DNA of 64,000 nucleotides from JAPKZH01 sp963715635 (GTDB taxonomy: Bacteria; Acidobacteriota; Aminicenantia; Aminicenantales; UBA4085), in NCBI GenBank assembly GCA_963715635.1, contig OY970261.1, positions 3,720,001-3,784,000 on the forward strand, in the 5' to 3' direction. This document shows positions 51,463 through 59,211 of this stretch, in pieces. Below the pieces are notes generated by a model. That model was given only the letters and a program-made list of their open reading frames with translations. It did not search any database and was not told the DNA's origin. Positions within the stretch are counted from its first letter, which is position 1. Every line of letters begins with the position of its first letter. Both the position numbers and the translations under genes were made by a program.

Positions 51463-52719
51463 TCATTCCGTTCCTGATCGCAGGACGACTCGGATCAGGC
51501 TGATGTGCCGTTTGTTCATCTTCTCGACGATGAACCGATGGCCTTGATAGTCAAGGGTTTCTTTTTCATGAGGGATCCGACCGAACTCGTATAAAAAGAA
51601 CCCGGCCAGCGTCGTGTACTCGCTCAATTCAGGCAGCTTCAGGGGGAACCTTTCGTTGATGTCCTTGATGGCGGCCGATCCTTTTATGATGAAGACATGC
51701 GCTTCGGCCTGCTGGAACCAGGCTTCTTCCTTGTCGTCGTGCTCGTCCTGGATATCGCCCACGATTTCTTCGATGATGTCTTCAAAAGTCACGATCCCTT
51801 CCATGCTCCCGAACTCATCCACGACAAAGGCCAGGTGCACGGCGTTCTCTTTCATTTGGAGCAGGACTTTTTCTACGGATGCGGATTCGGGAATGAAGAG
51901 CGGCTTGCGCAGGAATGTCGTCAAATCAAAGTCTTTATTATCAATAAGATATGGGATAATGTCCTTGGCATGGATCAGGCCTTCGATTTGGTCGAACCGC
52001 CCCCGATAGACGGGATATCGGGAAAATGCCTCGATCCGGATGGTCTCTAGGATTTGCTCCTTCGATGCACCGATCTCGATGGCCTTGACCTGGGGGCGCG
52101 GCGTCATGATCTCTTTGACCGGACGGGAGGCGAGGTCCATGATCTCCTCGATCATTTTTTTGCGGAAGGCCGACATGCCCTTGATGCCCTTGGTCAATAG
52201 GACTTTTGTCTCGTCCTCCGTCATCGTCCGCGAGATGCCCGGCCGTTCTTCACGCGAGGACCGGAAAATCAGGCTGGACAAAAACGTGAAGGCCTTCACG
52301 AAGGGGTAAAAGATGATCATAAAAAACCTGAGAGGATAGATATAGAGAAAAGAAGTCTTCAGGGGGTGATAGGCGGCATAGATCTTGGGGTTGATCTCTG
52401 AGAAGAACAGGAGCAGCAGCGTCGTGGCGGCGGTGGCCAGCAGAACGGCTTGTTTTTGATTGGGGATGATGGAGACAAAAATATAGGTCGCCACGGAGGC
52501 GGCCGCCACGTTGACAAGAGTGTTTCCGATGAGAATGGTCGTTAGGAGATGATCGATCCGGGCCAGGATTTTTCGGACGGACCCGGCCTTTTTGGAGCCC
52601 TTTTTCTCCAGGTATTCCAGAGTGTAAGGGTTCGAGCTAATCAGCGCCGTTTCCGATGAAGAAAAAAAGGCGCTGAGGATGACAAAGAGCAAGAACAAGA
52701 GAAGCGAAGGTAATAACAT
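51463..52719 (-). CDS. CorC/HlyC-family CNNM-CBS membrane protein
   Basis: 418 residues. N-terminal DUF21/CNNM membrane domain (LSAFFSSSETALISSNPYTL, three to four helices), two CBS domains (KEIMTPRPQVKAIE and ENAVHLAFVVDEFGSMEGIV) and a CorC C-terminal domain. Family members are linked to Mg or Co efflux and to membrane stress. The start has no clear ribosome site and lies 11 nt after the carD stop, so it is probably coupled. Confidence 0.9.
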   Translation of the reverse strand: MLLPSLLLFLLFVILSAFFSSSETALISSNPYTLEYLEKKGSKKAGSVRKILARIDHLLTTILIGNTLVNVAAASVATYIFVSIIPNQKQAVLLATAATTLLLLFFSEINPKIYAAYHPLKTSFLYIYPLRFFMIIFYPFVKAFTFLSSLIFRSSREERPGISRTMTEDETKVLLTKGIKGMSAFRKKMIEEIMDLASRPVKEIMTPRPQVKAIEIGASKEQILETIRIEAFSRYPVYRGRFDQIEGLIHAKDIIPYLIDNKDFDLTTFLRKPLFIPESASVEKVLLQMKENAVHLAFVVDEFGSMEGIVTFEDIIEEIVGDIQDEHDDKEEAWFQQAEAHVFIIKGSAAIKDINERFPLKLPELSEYTTLAGFFLYEFGRIPHEKETLDYQGHRFIVEKMNKRHISLIRVVLRSGTE

Positions 52720-52730
52720 TGCGCTAGAGG

Positions 52731-53249
52731 TCAGATATCCAGGCTGGCCTTGACGTCTTTGAAGCAGTGCGAGAGCGTATGAAAGATCTTCCGCTCGATT
52801 TGATCGAACGGCAGGGAAGAAGCTTCCGAGATCTCGGTGACGATGAGTTCCTTGGCCTTTTCCATCATCTTTTTCTCACGGAAGGACAGGGGCTTGATCA
52901 GGCTGAGGTAGTAGAGGCTTTTGAGGACCGCCACCATGTCTAGGATCGTTCCCGATTTCATCAGGTTGACATGTTCCTTATAGCGGCCCTTCCAGTTCAT
53001 GGTCACTTCGACATCTCCATTTCGCATGTGATCAAAGATTTCCTTCACGGACAGCTTGGAGATCAGTTTCCGGATTCCGATTTCTTCGGTGGAGGTGGAG
53101 GGGATCAGGACCAGAGTGTTATTGGCCAGGATTCTCAGATGATAGACTTTGAAGCTTTCCCCGTTATAGGCCTCTTGTTGAATATCTTCGATGATGCCGA
53201 GGCCTTGATTGGGATAAATGACTCTATCGCCAATCTTGAATGAATTCAT
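52731..53249 (-). CDS. carD: CarD-family transcription regulator
   Basis: 172 residues. The N-terminal RNA-polymerase-interacting domain starts FKIGDRVIYPNQGLGIIEDI; the helical DNA-binding part includes NWKGRYKEHVNLMKSGTILD. CarD stabilises open complexes at promoters, particularly of rRNA genes. There is no Shine-Dalgarno: the -10 box of its promoter ends eight nt from the ATG. First gene of carD-CorC-smpB. Confidence 0.93.
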   Translation of the reverse strand: MNSFKIGDRVIYPNQGLGIIEDIQQEAYNGESFKVYHLRILANNTLVLIPSTSTEEIGIRKLISKLSVKEIFDHMRNGDVEVTMNWKGRYKEHVNLMKSGTILDMVAVLKSLYYLSLIKPLSFREKKMMEKAKELIVTEISEASSLPFDQIERKIFHTLSHCFKDVKASLDI

Positions 53250-53257
53250 GAACCTAT

Positions 53258-53286
53258 ATTATAGGAATTTCCCCTGGAAGAGTCAA
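53258..53286 (-). promoter_or_regulatory. carD promoter (leaderless)
   Basis: On the minus strand TTGACT (53281-53286), 17-nt spacer, TATAAT (53258-53263); eight nt separate the -10 from the carD ATG, so the mRNA would start within one or two bases of the start codon. Confidence 0.75.
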
Positions 53287-53319
53287 TGAGAATTAATAAT
53301 TAAAATGAACAACAAGAGC

Positions 53320-53369
53320 GGGCGGTTCTCTCATTTATCAAGAGGCTTCTATGAGCGAGAGAACCGCCC
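53320..53369 (-). terminator. Long inverted repeat downstream of the Fis-like gene
   Basis: GGGCGGTTCTCTC (53320-53332) and GAGAGAACCGCCC (53357-53369): a perfect 13-bp stem with a 24-nt loop, 21 nt past the Fis-like stop. On the minus strand the flank is T-rich but without a clean T run. It probably ends that transcript before the carD promoter. Confidence 0.5.
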
Positions 53370-53389
53370 ATTTATGAAAGGAGGGAGGG

Positions 53390-53614
53390 TTAGCGGAAGC
53401 AGGGCCGGTTGGGTTTGTGCATTGCGTTGTAGAGCGTTGTCCGGGAAACATTGAGGATCCTAGCTGTCAGGCTGATATTGTAGAACGTCACCTCAAGAAG
53501 ATAATGAATATATTCTCGTCTAAGGTCGTCAAGGGTGGGGAGCTCATTCTCGTTTCGGGCAACGATTTTTTTTCTCGACTCGAGGTACGATTGCAGATAT
53601 TCGGCCATGTTCAT
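53390..53614 (-). CDS. Small Fis-type helix-turn-helix protein
   Basis: 74 residues. The C-terminal part LDDLRREYIHYLLEVTFYNI then SLTARILNVSRTTLYNAMHK is a Fis/NtrC-type helix-turn-helix (HTH_8). No receiver or AAA+ domain is present, so it is a stand-alone DNA-binding protein. Its start overlaps the upstream exported-protein gene by 4 nt. Nucleoid or regulatory role inferred. Confidence 0.75.
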   Translation of the reverse strand: MNMAEYLQSYLESRKKIVARNENELPTLDDLRREYIHYLLEVTFYNISLTARILNVSRTTLYNAMHKPNRPCFR

Positions 53615-54177
53615 TTGGATTTAAACCGGTGGATGATGCGGAGGTTATTGGAGACGACATAAGAATAAGCGATGTTGGAGACGATGGAGAGCGTCCATGC
53701 CAGGGCTTTGTTCTTTTTATACAGGCTTTTCAGGCTGTAGTCGCTGAGCGCGGTAAACCCGATCTTGACCGCTGCGAAAGCATAGGGATCCCTGACGACA
53801 GATTTCATTATTGCGTTGCCCTCTTTGACACCCGGATATTTAAGGGCCTCCAATGTGGAGAAGTAATCGGCGGCATTGAGAGCGACGAGCGAGACAAGGG
53901 ATATTTTATAGAGAGAGTCGCCCGGGTTGGAGAGCTTGATACCCGGAACAATATATTTTTGGCCTGCGCTGACGGCGGTGGCAGTGTAAGAAATGATCGG
54001 GAAGGAATGGTCCTGAATCCCGGAGGGCGGCAGAGGAATAAGGTCGAGGTTTGAAAGCGGAGAAACCGGAGCCGGAGGCAGAGGTGTATCAAGAAGAATG
54101 ACGGAAAGGTCTGAGGCTGTAAGAGCTGCAGAAGAAAGAAAGACAAAGAGAAGAAAGAGCCCTCTTGCTTTTTTCAA
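53611..54177 (-). CDS. Exported protein with DUF5658-like helical region
   Basis: 188 residues. A cleavable signal (MKKARGLFLLFVFLSSAALT) is followed by a Pro/Leu-rich segment, then a membrane-like part with NAADYFSTLEALKYPGVKEG then NAIMKSVVRDPY, which resembles DUF5658. Several further hydrophobic stretches (LSIVSNIAYSYVVSNNL). Function unknown. It shares a transcript with the Fis-like gene, with which it overlaps by 4 nt. Confidence 0.6.
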   Translation of the reverse strand: MKKARGLFLLFVFLSSAALTASDLSVILLDTPLPPAPVSPLSNLDLIPLPPSGIQDHSFPIISYTATAVSAGQKYIVPGIKLSNPGDSLYKISLVSLVALNAADYFSTLEALKYPGVKEGNAIMKSVVRDPYAFAAVKIGFTALSDYSLKSLYKKNKALAWTLSIVSNIAYSYVVSNNLRIIHRFKSK

Positions 54178-54316
54178 TACTTTGCCTCAATATTGCGCAT
54201 TTCATCTTTATAAAAAGCAAGAATAGTGCCAATATTAAATATTTCTTATAATTTACTTATTATGCTATAATTATGAGGTTTTTTAGATAAATTCGTGAGA
54301 CGTAAGAATGTTTATT

Positions 54317-54398
54317 TATTGAACACAATAATATTCAAAATGTCCATAATTAATTGTAAATAAATTAAATATGTGAGTTTCTGATAATGTGTTCAATA
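54317..54398. repeat. Perfect 11-bp inverted repeat upstream of rpmH
   Basis: TATTGAACACA at 54317-54327 and its exact reverse complement TGTGTTCAATA at 54388-54398, with 60 AT-rich bases between. A possible protein-binding pair around a promoter or origin element. Confidence 0.5.
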
Positions 54399-54510
54399 GC
54401 TGGACGTTTTAAACATAAGAATTTCAGCTGAATGAAGAAGGATGCCCTTGGAGTGCCACGATAGATGCCATCAAACTCTCCAGGAGACGCAGCCTCCTGA
54501 GAATTTCACC

Positions 54511-54539
54511 TTGACAGAAAAGGGCGGCTTTATTAACAT
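54511..54539 (+). promoter_or_regulatory. rpmH promoter
   Basis: TTGACA at 54511-54516 and TAACAT at 54534-54539, 17-nt spacer, 33 nt before the rpmH start codon. Confidence 0.6.
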
Positions 54540-54572
54540 ACTACTCTCAATTCTCCAAAAGGTTAGAGATCG

Positions 54573-54707
54573 ATGAAGCCAACCTTCCGGCCGAACAACA
54601 GAAAAAGAAACAAGAATCACGGCTTTCTGGTCAGGATGAGCACCAAGGGCGGACAGAAAGTCATCAAGCGAAGAAGACAGAAAGGCAGAACGCGCCTCGC
54701 TGTTTGA
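54573..54707 (+). CDS. rpmH: 50S ribosomal protein L34
   Basis: 44 residues, MKPTFRPNNRKRNKNHGFLV then RMSTKGGQKVIKRRRQKGRT and RLAV, a full L34 (R-K-rich, KTHGF-like start). ATG at 54573 with AAAGG upstream. The TGA stop overlaps the rnpA ATG. This starts the conserved rpmH-rnpA-yidD-yidC-jag-mnmE-mnmG-parAB run usually found at the origin. Confidence 0.96.
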   Translation: MKPTFRPNNRKRNKNHGFLVRMSTKGGQKVIKRRRQKGRTRLAV

Positions 54708-55063
54708 TGGATGAAAGCTATAGTCCTCGCGAGAGGATTAGGAAGAAAAAAGATTTTTCAAATCTCTACAAAAAAGGCAGCTCTACCAGAGGCACGTATT
54801 TCAATCTGATCTATCTTCCCAATAGCTTGACCTATTCCCGAATGGCCGTCGTCGCCAGCAAAAAGATCGGCAACGCCGTTCAGAGAAACAGAGTCCGAAG
54901 AAGAGTCAAAGAATTGTTTAGAAGAAACAAAGATTTGTTGACAACGCCTGTTGACATGATCGTCGTGACCAAGAAAGGCGTCCAGGACGCGACTTGGGAA
55001 GACATGAGGACCCAGTATCTTTCCATGATCCGGGCCATTGGCTCGAAGAAACCGCGACCATGA
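54707..55063 (+). CDS. rnpA: Ribonuclease P protein component
   Basis: 118 residues. The signature RNR motif is in AVQRNRVRRRVKELFRRN; the N-terminus RERIRKKKDFSNLYKKGSS matches the family. Start is the ATG overlapping the rpmH stop. It binds the RNase P RNA, which is not in the window. Overlaps yidD by 4 nt. Confidence 0.95.
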   Translation: MDESYSPRERIRKKKDFSNLYKKGSSTRGTYFNLIYLPNSLTYSRMAVVASKKIGNAVQRNRVRRRVKELFRRNKDLLTTPVDMIVVTKKGVQDATWEDMRTQYLSMIRAIGSKKPRP

Positions 55064-55269
55064 GGAGGCTCATCCTGGTTTTGATCAAAGGCTATAGAAC
55101 CCTCTTGTCTCCCATGCTCGGCCGCAATTGCCGGTTTTATCCGACCTGTTCCGATTACACGTATCAAGCGATCGAAAAGTTTGGGGTCGCCAGAGGGCTC
55201 TATCTGGGATTGAGAAGAATCCTGAAGTGCCATCCATTTCATGAGGGAGGTTTTGACCCGGTTCCCTAA
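55060..55269 (+). CDS. yidD: Membrane protein insertion efficiency factor YidD
   Basis: 69 residues. LIKGYRTLLSPMLGRNCRFY then PTCSDYTYQAIEKFG, and KCHPFHEGGFDPVP are diagnostic. ATG overlapping the rnpA stop; the frame is open upstream inside rnpA but the start chosen fits the family. Peripheral membrane protein, next to yidC as usual. Confidence 0.94.
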   Translation: MRRLILVLIKGYRTLLSPMLGRNCRFYPTCSDYTYQAIEKFGVARGLYLGLRRILKCHPFHEGGFDPVP

Positions 55270-55280
55270 AAGAGTGGAGT

Positions 55281-56972
55281 ATGGATACAAAAAGAATCAT
55301 CTTGGCCATCGTCCTTTGTTTTATCGTCCTGTTTCTTTACCAGCTGATTTTTTTCAAAAAAGCCCCTGAGCCGCAGGGCGGTTCGGAGCCGGCCGCTCGG
55401 GTTGAAAAGGCCCCGCCTCAGGCATCTGCGCAAAAAGAACTGCCTTCAACGTCAAAACCGGCCCAAGAAAATAAGCCCGAGACAGCGAAGCAGAATCTTC
55501 AGCAGGTTTCAGCGAAAAATGAGGAACTCCTGACCGTCAACACATCGCTCTTTAAGGCCGTCTGGAGCAATAAGGGCGGAGTTCTCCAAAGCTTCCAACT
55601 TCGAAAACATAAAACCGAGAATAATGAAGACCTTGAGCTTGTTCCCGCCTTTGCCAAGGATACGGGTGTCTATCCGTTTGCCCTTTTGGATGAAATGCCG
55701 GCGGCGGCCAAAGCCGACTTTGCCGGCATGAAATCCAATGCCTATAATGGTCCGTTTTATAAGGCTTCTGGGGTCAACTTGAACCTCAGAGACGGAGAGA
55801 AGGGCGAGATTCGCTTTCAATATTCCGACGGAAAGGACATCGAGATCGAGAAGACCTTTGTTTTCTATGGCGGAAAGTACGATTTTGATATTGCCGTTAG
55901 TATTAAGAAAAACGGCCAAAAGGTCGAACCCCGACTGCTTTGGGGGCCTGGAATAGGAAATCCATCCCTAGAAGAGCAGAAAAAGTCTTTTGGCGGCGGC
56001 GGCGGGGCAACTGTTTTTGCCTCCAATAATCTCTTTAGGATTGACGAAAGGAGATATAAACCGGAGCAGAGCGCTTTTAATTTTGTGAACTGGGCCGCCT
56101 ATGATGATAACTATTTCGCGGCTCTTTTTCTCTCCGGGAGCGAGAACGGAACAGCAGTCTATTTAAAGCTGGACACCGATAAAGCATCCTATTTCTACCT
56201 AGCCGTCAATAATCCGAGCCGGGCTTTCATCGGGCCTAAAGAGTTCGACACCCTTGTCGCCTTCGGGCATAATGCAAAAAAGATCGTGCGTTTCGGCTTT
56301 TTAGGCTTTATTGCGGAAATACTCCTTTATGCCCTCAAGTTTATCCATCGATACATCCCCAACTGGGGCATTGCCATCATCATCCTGACATTTGTTATCA
56401 AAATTCTCTTTTTCCCGCTGACCTACAGCAGCACCAAGTCCATGGCTAAAATGGCGGAGCTACAGCCCAAGGTCAAAGCCCTGAGGTCTAAATATAAGAA
56501 GGCCAAGCAGGATATCGCCCAGCGCCGCCAAATGAACGAAGAGATGATGAGCCTTTATAAAGAGCACGGCGTCAATCCGGCGGGAGGCTGCCTTCCCATG
56601 CTCATCCAATTTCCTGTTTTAATCGGGTTTTTTAATCTCCTGCGGATCGCGATCGAGCTCAGGCGAAGCCCATTCATGCTGTGGATCAAGGACCTTTCGG
56701 TCAAAGATCCGTATTATGTGACTCCGATCCTGATGGGCATCACCCAGTATATCCAGCAGAAAATGTCGCCGACGTCGGCCGACCCTACGCAGGCCAGGAT
56801 GATGCTCTTTATGCCGGTCCTTATGACATTTCTTTTCATGAATTTTCAAAGCGGCCTGGTTATCTACTGGCTCACCTCTAACGTGCTTCAAATCGGCCAG
56901 CAATATGTCATGAATCGTATGATGAAAAAGAAAAAGCGAGAAGAGTCCCATGGAAAACGAAGAAAAAAATGA
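55281..56972 (+). CDS. yidC: Membrane protein insertase YidC
   Basis: 563 residues, the long Gram-negative form: first helix (ILAIVLCFIVLFLYQLIFF), a Pro/Ala-rich linker, a large periplasmic beta domain (about 80-330), then five helices with NWGIAIIILTFVIKILFFPL and FMPVLMTFLFMNFQSGLVIY. It inserts inner-membrane proteins with or without SecYEG. The long form supports a diderm organism. Its end overlaps jag by 23 nt. Confidence 0.96.
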   Translation: MDTKRIILAIVLCFIVLFLYQLIFFKKAPEPQGGSEPAARVEKAPPQASAQKELPSTSKPAQENKPETAKQNLQQVSAKNEELLTVNTSLFKAVWSNKGGVLQSFQLRKHKTENNEDLELVPAFAKDTGVYPFALLDEMPAAAKADFAGMKSNAYNGPFYKASGVNLNLRDGEKGEIRFQYSDGKDIEIEKTFVFYGGKYDFDIAVSIKKNGQKVEPRLLWGPGIGNPSLEEQKKSFGGGGGATVFASNNLFRIDERRYKPEQSAFNFVNWAAYDDNYFAALFLSGSENGTAVYLKLDTDKASYFYLAVNNPSRAFIGPKEFDTLVAFGHNAKKIVRFGFLGFIAEILLYALKFIHRYIPNWGIAIIILTFVIKILFFPLTYSSTKSMAKMAELQPKVKALRSKYKKAKQDIAQRRQMNEEMMSLYKEHGVNPAGGCLPMLIQFPVLIGFFNLLRIAIELRRSPFMLWIKDLSVKDPYYVTPILMGITQYIQQKMSPTSADPTQARMMLFMPVLMTFLFMNFQSGLVIYWLTSNVLQIGQQYVMNRMMKKKKREESHGKRRKK

Positions 56973-57579
56973 GGAGCAACAGGAATTTAAGGGCAAAAAT
57001 TTAGACGAGGCCATTGGCCACGCCGAGCATATCCTGAAGATCCCCAGGTCCGAGCTCAACTATGAGATCGTGACCGAGAAGACGAAGCTGTTCGGGATCA
57101 GCAAGGAAATCGTCATCAGGGCTTGGCCGAAAATCGAGGCCGAAGAAAATGCCGTCTCCAACTTCCTCGACAAGCTCCTCCCCCATTTTCCCCTGGAAAT
57201 CTCCTACGAGATCAAGAAGCGGAACGGCTTTGTCTATGTCATTTTCGACGGAAACGACAAACAGCTTTTGCTCTGGAAAGACGGCTCTCTGCTGCTGGCC
57301 CTTCAACATATCCTGAACAAAATCTCATCGCAAAAGGTCCAGGTGGACTGCGAATTCTTCAGGAAAAGAAAAGAGAAAAAGCTCAGGGAATATGCCCAGC
57401 AGGTGGCCAGGCAGGTTTACGAAAGCGGCAAGAACGAAATCCTCGACCTGATGAACCCCTATGAAAGGCGGATTGTCCACATCGCCGTCAATCAGATTCC
57501 CGGCATCACGAGTGAAAGCTTGGGCGAGGGATTTTTGAAAAGAGTCAAGATTTATCCGGTCGAAAAACAGAAAAAATAG
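56950..57579 (+). CDS. Jag / SpoIIIJ-associated RNA-binding protein
   Basis: 209 residues with three parts: a Jag N-terminal domain (NLDEAIGHAEHILKIPRSEL), a KH domain (about 75-140) and an R3H domain near the end (LDLMNPYERRIVHIAVNQIP, with R-x3-H). KhpB-type protein that binds RNA and affects cell division in other bacteria. The start lies inside yidC. Confidence 0.9.
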   Translation: MENEEKNEEQQEFKGKNLDEAIGHAEHILKIPRSELNYEIVTEKTKLFGISKEIVIRAWPKIEAEENAVSNFLDKLLPHFPLEISYEIKKRNGFVYVIFDGNDKQLLLWKDGSLLLALQHILNKISSQKVQVDCEFFRKRKEKKLREYAQQVARQVYESGKNEILDLMNPYERRIVHIAVNQIPGITSESLGEGFLKRVKIYPVEKQKK

Positions 57580-57623
57580 CGGCTCGGGGCACCTCGCTCA
57601 AAACATAGCTTCTTTCCACTTTA

Positions 57624-57789
57624 CGAGCGGTTCATACGGCCCGTGGCTTGCCACGGGGAACCGCTCGAGAGGGTTCCAAGGGGGAGTCGCCCCCTTGGTC
57701 GCAGGGCGGGGTTCCTTGCCCCGCCCAAGAAGGGGAGGCAGGGCGGCCGGGTCTTCCCGGCGCCCGTTGGAAGGGGGCTTCCCCTCCAA
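57624..57789. repeat. Array of five consecutive hairpins between jag and mnmE
   Basis: In 166 bases there are five strong inverted repeats: CGAGCGGTTC/GAACCGCTCG (57624-57667) enclosing CCGTGG/CCACGG; CCAAGGGGG/CCCCCTTGG (57676-57698); GGGCGGGG/CCCCGCCC (57704-57726); GGGC-GCCGGG/CCCGGC-GCCC (57741-57765); and TTGGA-GGGG/CCCCTCCAA (57767-57789). The stretch is much more GC-rich than its neighbours. It resembles REP/BIME-type palindromic arrays; it could be a mobile palindromic element, a terminator block, or an RNA. No T run follows. Confidence 0.7.
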
Positions 57790-57790
57790 G

Positions 57791-57819
57791 TTGACTAATC
57801 ATTATTCCTCCGTTAAAAT
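57791..57819 (+). promoter_or_regulatory. mnmE promoter (leaderless)
   Basis: TTGACT at 57791-57796, 17-nt spacer, TAAAAT at 57814-57819; the mnmE ATG at 57828 is eight bases further, with no Shine-Dalgarno. Confidence 0.7.
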
Positions 57820-57827
57820 TAAAAAAA

Positions 57828-59210
57828 ATGCTTGAATACAGCCTGGATGAGACAATTATTGCGATTTCGACCCCGCCCGGCTTCGGGGGGATCGGCATTG
57901 TCCGTTTGAGCGGGAAAAACGCACTTCCCATTGCAAAAAAGATATTTAAAATAAAGAAAAAAGACGAGGCTGGGATTCTTCCCGGGCAGGCCATCATCGG
58001 GGACGTTTTTGATTTTGAAAAAAATGAGAGCCTTGATGAGGCGTACCTGCTCTTTTTCCCGGCACCTCGCTCCTATACTAAAGAAAACGTGGTAGAGATC
58101 AGCTGCCATGGCAGCCCCGCGGTCCTGGAAGAAGTTGTCCGGCTCGGCATAAGAGCAGGGGCCAGGCATGCCCACCCTGGAGAATTCACTCTAAGGGCTT
58201 ATTTGAACGGAAGAATCGACATCCTACAGGCCGAAGCGGTCAACGATCTAATCCGGGCGGCGTCTCTCACAGAGGCGAAGATTGCCTTTGGCCAACTGGA
58301 GGGCAGGCTTTCCATGCGGATTGAAGACGTTCGCGATCAAATCGTACATCTTCTCTCCCAAATCGAAGCGGCTATTGAATTTCCTGACGAACATCTCCGG
58401 ATAACTCCCCAAAAAATCGCCCTGATTTTCGAGAGGATGATCGAATTTTTGGAAGCACTGGTCGCCAGCTATGATGCGGGAAAAGCCCTGACCGAGGGGG
58501 TCACTCTGGCTATTGCGGGGAGAAAAAATGTCGGCAAATCGACGCTCTTCAACGCCCTGCTCGAAGAACAAAGGGCCATTGTCACTCCCCATCCCGGAAC
58601 GACACGCGATTATTTAAAAGAGAAAGTAAAGATCAAGGATACTATTTTTAACCTGGTTGATATGGCTGGCCTCGGCCGGCCGTCCTCTGTGGTTGAGAAA
58701 GAGGGCATGAAAAAAGGAAGGAAAATCGCCAGGCAAGCGGCCGGGTTGTTGGTGCTCTTGGATGCATCCCGAACGGAAACGGCAGAGGATTACACGCTGA
58801 TTGAAGAATACAAAGGAAAAAAGATGCTTCTCGTTTTTAACAAAATAGACCTTCCCCCGAAAATGGATATGGAAAAAATTAAAAAGCGGTATGGGACTCT
58901 TTCCTCTCTCAGAATCTCTGCGCTCCGGGGGACAAATCTAAGTCGTTTAAAAGATAATATTTACGATCTCTTTGCCCCCAAGGTCGATGACCGTCAGGAG
59001 GTTATTTTTCATTTGAGGCAGAAGCTGCAGCTTGAAGAGATTCTCAACCATTTGAAAAAGGGTCGGGAACTTCTTGAGAATAAATTTCCAGAGGAAGTTT
59101 ATGCCGAAGAGATCCGGAAGGTGCTTCCTGTCGTCGGACAGCTCACCGGTGAAATCCACGCGGATGAAGTCATCGATGACATTTTCAGCCGGTTTTGCGT
59201 CGGTAAATGA
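57828..59210 (+). CDS. mnmE: tRNA modification GTPase MnmE
   Basis: Works with MnmG to make 5-carboxymethylaminomethyl-U34 in tRNA. 460 residues. Formyl-THF-binding N-domain starts DETIIAISTPPGFGGIGIVR; helical domain; G domain with GRKNVGKST, GTTRD, LVDMAGL and NKID; the C-terminus FCVGK is the catalytic CxGK. No ribosome site; see promoter. mnmG starts 1 nt after its stop. Confidence 0.96.
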   Translation: MLEYSLDETIIAISTPPGFGGIGIVRLSGKNALPIAKKIFKIKKKDEAGILPGQAIIGDVFDFEKNESLDEAYLLFFPAPRSYTKENVVEISCHGSPAVLEEVVRLGIRAGARHAHPGEFTLRAYLNGRIDILQAEAVNDLIRAASLTEAKIAFGQLEGRLSMRIEDVRDQIVHLLSQIEAAIEFPDEHLRITPQKIALIFERMIEFLEALVASYDAGKALTEGVTLAIAGRKNVGKSTLFNALLEEQRAIVTPHPGTTRDYLKEKVKIKDTIFNLVDMAGLGRPSSVVEKEGMKKGRKIARQAAGLLVLLDASRTETAEDYTLIEEYKGKKMLLVFNKIDLPPKMDMEKIKKRYGTLSSLRISALRGTNLSRLKDNIYDLFAPKVDDRQEVIFHLRQKLQLEEILNHLKKGRELLENKFPEEVYAEEIRKVLPVVGQLTGEIHADEVIDDIFSRFCVGK

Positions 59211-59211
59211 G

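Larger units (their letters stand above)
54178..54572. other. AT-rich intergenic region upstream of rpmH
   Basis: 395 bases without a gene, very AT-rich from 54181 to about 54415. It holds an extended -10 type box TGCTATAAT (54273-54281) on the plus strand, an inverted repeat (54317-54398, listed separately) and a small CAGGAG/CTCCTG hairpin at 54481-54499. I find no DnaA box of consensus type. Because rpmH is normally next to oriC, this may be a relic of the ancestral origin region. Confidence 0.45.

Noticed and set aside
54178..54572. rpmH upstream region as the active oriC
   Set aside because: Very AT-rich and at the classic place, but no consensus-like DnaA box is present, while dnaA at 3.5 kb has three. 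Kept only as a possible relic.
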